A stretch of DNA of 64,000 nt from Flavobacterium limi (GTDB taxonomy: Bacteria > Bacteroidota > Bacteroidia > Flavobacteriales > Flavobacteriaceae): assembly GCF_010645075.1 (NCBI RefSeq), contig NZ_JAADZV010000002.1, positions 1-64,000 of the forward strand, read 5' to 3'. The position numbers were made by a program, and so were the translations under genes. Below the pieces are notes generated by a model that searched no databases, was not told the DNA's origin, and saw nothing but the letters and a program-made list of their open reading frames with translations. Shown piece by piece: positions 62,282 to 64,000 of this stretch (positions are counted from its first letter, which is position 1; the number at the start of each line of letters is the position of its first letter).

Positions 62282-63538
62282 TTGATAACAAACGAGAAAA
62301 ATATAGATTCCTTATTAGCGGAAATTGAATCATTAAAGAATAAACTTGATGAATCAAACAGTATTATTGAAGCTATAAGAGAAGGGGGCGTTGATGCCCT
62401 TGTGGTCAACAACAACGGGGTTCCGCAGCTTTATTCGCTTGAAACTGCCGATTATACCTACAGGCTCCTTGTGGAAAAATTCAGACAGGGCGCGCTGAGT
62501 ATTACCAAAAACGGACTGATTCTGTATTGCAATGATTATTTTGCTCAATTGGTTAACACTCCCTCAGAACAAATAATCGGGAATTACATTCAGGAGTATT
62601 TCGACAACACATCTCAGTTCAGTACACTTATTGAGGCTTTAAAATACGGCATTGGTACGCATGAAATACTTTTTAAGACCAATAGCTCCCCTACTACCTT
62701 TTCAGCCTATATTTCGCTGACAGATCTTGAACCTTCTGTCGAGGCTATTGGTATTGTGGTAATCGATCTGACCGAAAAGAAAAAACACGAAGAAGCCCTG
62801 ATAAAACACCAGCAGGAACTGGAAGTAAAAATTAAAGAACTCAACCGTATCAACAGCAATCTTGAGGAATTCATACACGTAATATCGCACGATTTAAAAG
62901 AGCCGCTGCGAAAAATCGTCATGCACAACAGTAAAATAGACGGAAGTTATTTAACAGCAATTGATGCCAAGTCGATGGATGTTATCAAATTGTCGGTTTT
63001 ACGCCTCAATTCCCTTGTAGATGATTTGGTGAAATATTCGTCGCATACCGCACAGGAAGCCCATACAGAAGTTGATTTGACGGCTATTATTTCTGAAGTT
63101 ACTGAAGATCTTGAAGTTATTATCAACGACAAAAATGCTATTATAAAAATCGAAAACCTGCCTGTTATAAAAGCTTCCGGGGTTCAGATGCGGCAGCTTT
63201 TTGCTAATCTGATTTCGAACGCCATTAAATATTCCAAAGCAGACACCCCTCCGGTGATACAAATTTATCAGGTTGACGATTTAGAGGATAAAATATCAAA
63301 TCAAAACCCTAAATTTGTAAGGATTCAGATCAAAGACAATGGTATCGGAATGGAATCTGCTCATTTGCTCAAGATTTTTACGATTTTCCAGCGCCTCCAT
63401 GCCCGAAATGAATATTCTGGGAACGGTATAGGCCTGGCGATCTGTAAAAAAATTATGGAAAACCATTCCGGGAATATCACAGTCGAAAGTAAGCTGAATG
63501 AAGGGACAACATTTACTATTTATTTTCCAGTTTCATAA
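62282..63538 (+). CDS. PAS histidine kinase of the kai operon
   Basis: A 418-residue soluble kinase starting at TTG 62282, 3 bp after kaiB2; no ATG lies near. An N-terminal coiled coil (about 7-35) and PAS-like domain (about 60-175) are followed by HisKA with VISHDLKEPLRKI (phospho-His) and HATPase_c (NAIKYS N box, IKDNGIGM, GNGIGLAIC). It is paralogous to the stressosome-operon kinase. No KaiB-like sensor domain is fused, unlike SasA. It probably phosphorylates the response regulator that follows. Confidence 0.85.
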   Translation: MITNEKNIDSLLAEIESLKNKLDESNSIIEAIREGGVDALVVNNNGVPQLYSLETADYTYRLLVEKFRQGALSITKNGLILYCNDYFAQLVNTPSEQIIGNYIQEYFDNTSQFSTLIEALKYGIGTHEILFKTNSSPTTFSAYISLTDLEPSVEAIGIVVIDLTEKKKHEEALIKHQQELEVKIKELNRINSNLEEFIHVISHDLKEPLRKIVMHNSKIDGSYLTAIDAKSMDVIKLSVLRLNSLVDDLVKYSSHTAQEAHTEVDLTAIISEVTEDLEVIINDKNAIIKIENLPVIKASGVQMRQLFANLISNAIKYSKADTPPVIQIYQVDDLEDKISNQNPKFVRIQIKDNGIGMESAHLLKIFTIFQRLHARNEYSGNGIGLAICKKIMENHSGNITVESKLNEGTTFTIYFPVS

Positions 63539-63539
63539 A

Positions 63540-63941
63540 ATGCCTCAAAAAAAACTACATATCATAATTGCCGAAGATGATAATGATGATGCAGATGTAA
63601 TCTTCGAAACTTTTAACAACAATCCGGAATTTGGAAAAGTAAGTCTCGTAACCAATGGCGAAGAACTGCTGAATTTCCTAAAAGATACCGCCAACGAAAC
63701 CCCCGATGTTATCCTGACCGATATCAACATGCCTATACGTAACGGCATCGAAGCCCTGCAGGAAATTTTAAACCATCATGAGCTCAGAAATATCCCCTGC
63801 TTTGTCTATTCCACCAGCATAAACCCGTCTTACAAACAAAAATGCGACGTACTGGGCGTAAAAGCCTACCTCATAAAGCCCTACTCTTTCGAAGCTTTTG
63901 ATGAAATCCCAAAGACGATTCTGAGTATTATTGCGGATTAA
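63540..63941 (+). CDS. Single-domain response regulator (Rcp1-like)
   Basis: Start at ATG 63540, one base after the kinase stop. The 133-residue receiver has IIIAEDDNDDAD (acidic pocket), phospho-Asp in VILTDINMP, Thr/Ser in VYSTSI and Lys in AYLIKPYSF. No output domain, so it signals by protein contact, like Rcp1 of phytochrome systems. It is the last gene of the kai operon, closed by a terminator. Confidence 0.92.
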   Translation: MPQKKLHIIIAEDDNDDADVIFETFNNNPEFGKVSLVTNGEELLNFLKDTANETPDVILTDINMPIRNGIEALQEILNHHELRNIPCFVYSTSINPSYKQKCDVLGVKAYLIKPYSFEAFDEIPKTILSIIAD

Positions 63942-63950
63942 AATAATCTG

Positions 63951-63991
63951 AAAACGAGATTTTTTCTTTAGGGAAAGTCTCGTTTTTTTTT
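63951..63991 (+). terminator. Terminator of the kai operon
   Basis: Stem AAAACGAGA / TCTCGTTTT with an ~18-nt loop and a following T-run, 10 bp after the response-regulator stop. Confidence 0.85.
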
Positions 63992-64000
63992 AGGAGCTGA

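Noticed and set aside
1..64000. CRISPR array
   Set aside because: No regularly spaced short direct repeats with unique spacers; the repeats seen are long dispersed copies or palindromes.

Overview
The window is from a Bacteroidota chromosome, most likely Flavobacterium or a close relative. It is A+T rich. It encodes several secreted proteins with type IX secretion (T9SS) C-terminal sorting domains, a SprB-type repeat and many short lipoproteins. Upstream regions carry the Bacteroidota -7 box TAnnTTTG rather than a sigma-70 -10 box. A flavobacterial-type hybrid cluster (type III PKS with type II FAS-like enzymes) is also present. All calls rest on reading the sequence; no database search was run.

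Region 1 (1-13.7 kb) is accessory DNA. It begins with an IS21-type end that cuts a UvrD-like helicase. Small cargo genes follow: GIY-YIG, HNH-like, lipoproteins, a HEPN protein, a 3-TM protein, DUF4269 and unknowns. They are separated by a ~200-290 bp dispersed repeat (five copies, R1-R5) and by long imperfect palindromes that resemble integron attC sites. From 4.7 to 7.3 kb there is a run of gene + palindrome + GTT junction units, read here as an integron-like cassette array with no integrase in view. Two IS3-family transposase genes (one truncated) interrupt the region.

Region 2 (13.7-18.8 kb) is a decayed zone. It holds a T9SS protein, a frameshifted DUF3606 gene, a second broken small gene, a response-regulator scrap, a large serine recombinase whose stop codon touches the 3' end of tRNA-Arg(ACG), and a multiply broken adenine phosphoribosyltransferase gene.

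Region 3 (18.8-40.8 kb) is mostly housekeeping and accessory physiology: an exonuclease-like protein with a cNMP/CBS/DUF294 partner, an MFS exporter, a complete RND tripartite pump, a Crp/SDR/VOC group, a TPR histidine kinase with a LytTR regulator, a PI-PLC next to a T9SS adhesin carrying a SUEL-type lectin domain, and a lysozyme-like protein.

Region 4 (40.8-46.2 kb) is a tightly coupled seven-gene operon: FAD oxidoreductase, methyltransferase, type III polyketide synthase, FabZ-like dehydratase, ketosynthase, ACP and phosphopantetheinyl transferase. It probably makes a methylated, redox-tailored alkyl-resorcinol/pyrone-like lipid. A frameshifted Na+/H+ antiporter follows.

Region 5 (47.8-53.5 kb) is a molybdenum-hydroxylase operon (2Fe-2S subunit, diheme cytochrome c, molybdopterin subunit, XdhC, MocA-like) plus small basic proteins.

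Region 6 (53.6-64 kb) holds an ABC-F protein and then a signalling island. A stressosome operon (RsbR, RsbS, RsbT, SpoIIE-type phosphatase fused to an RsbT-like domain, PAS histidine kinase) is transcribed leftward. Divergent from it is a kaiC-kaiB-kaiB-histidine kinase-response regulator operon. Both start from a TATATTTG -7 box and carry paralogous kinases, suggesting one integrated stress/timing circuit.
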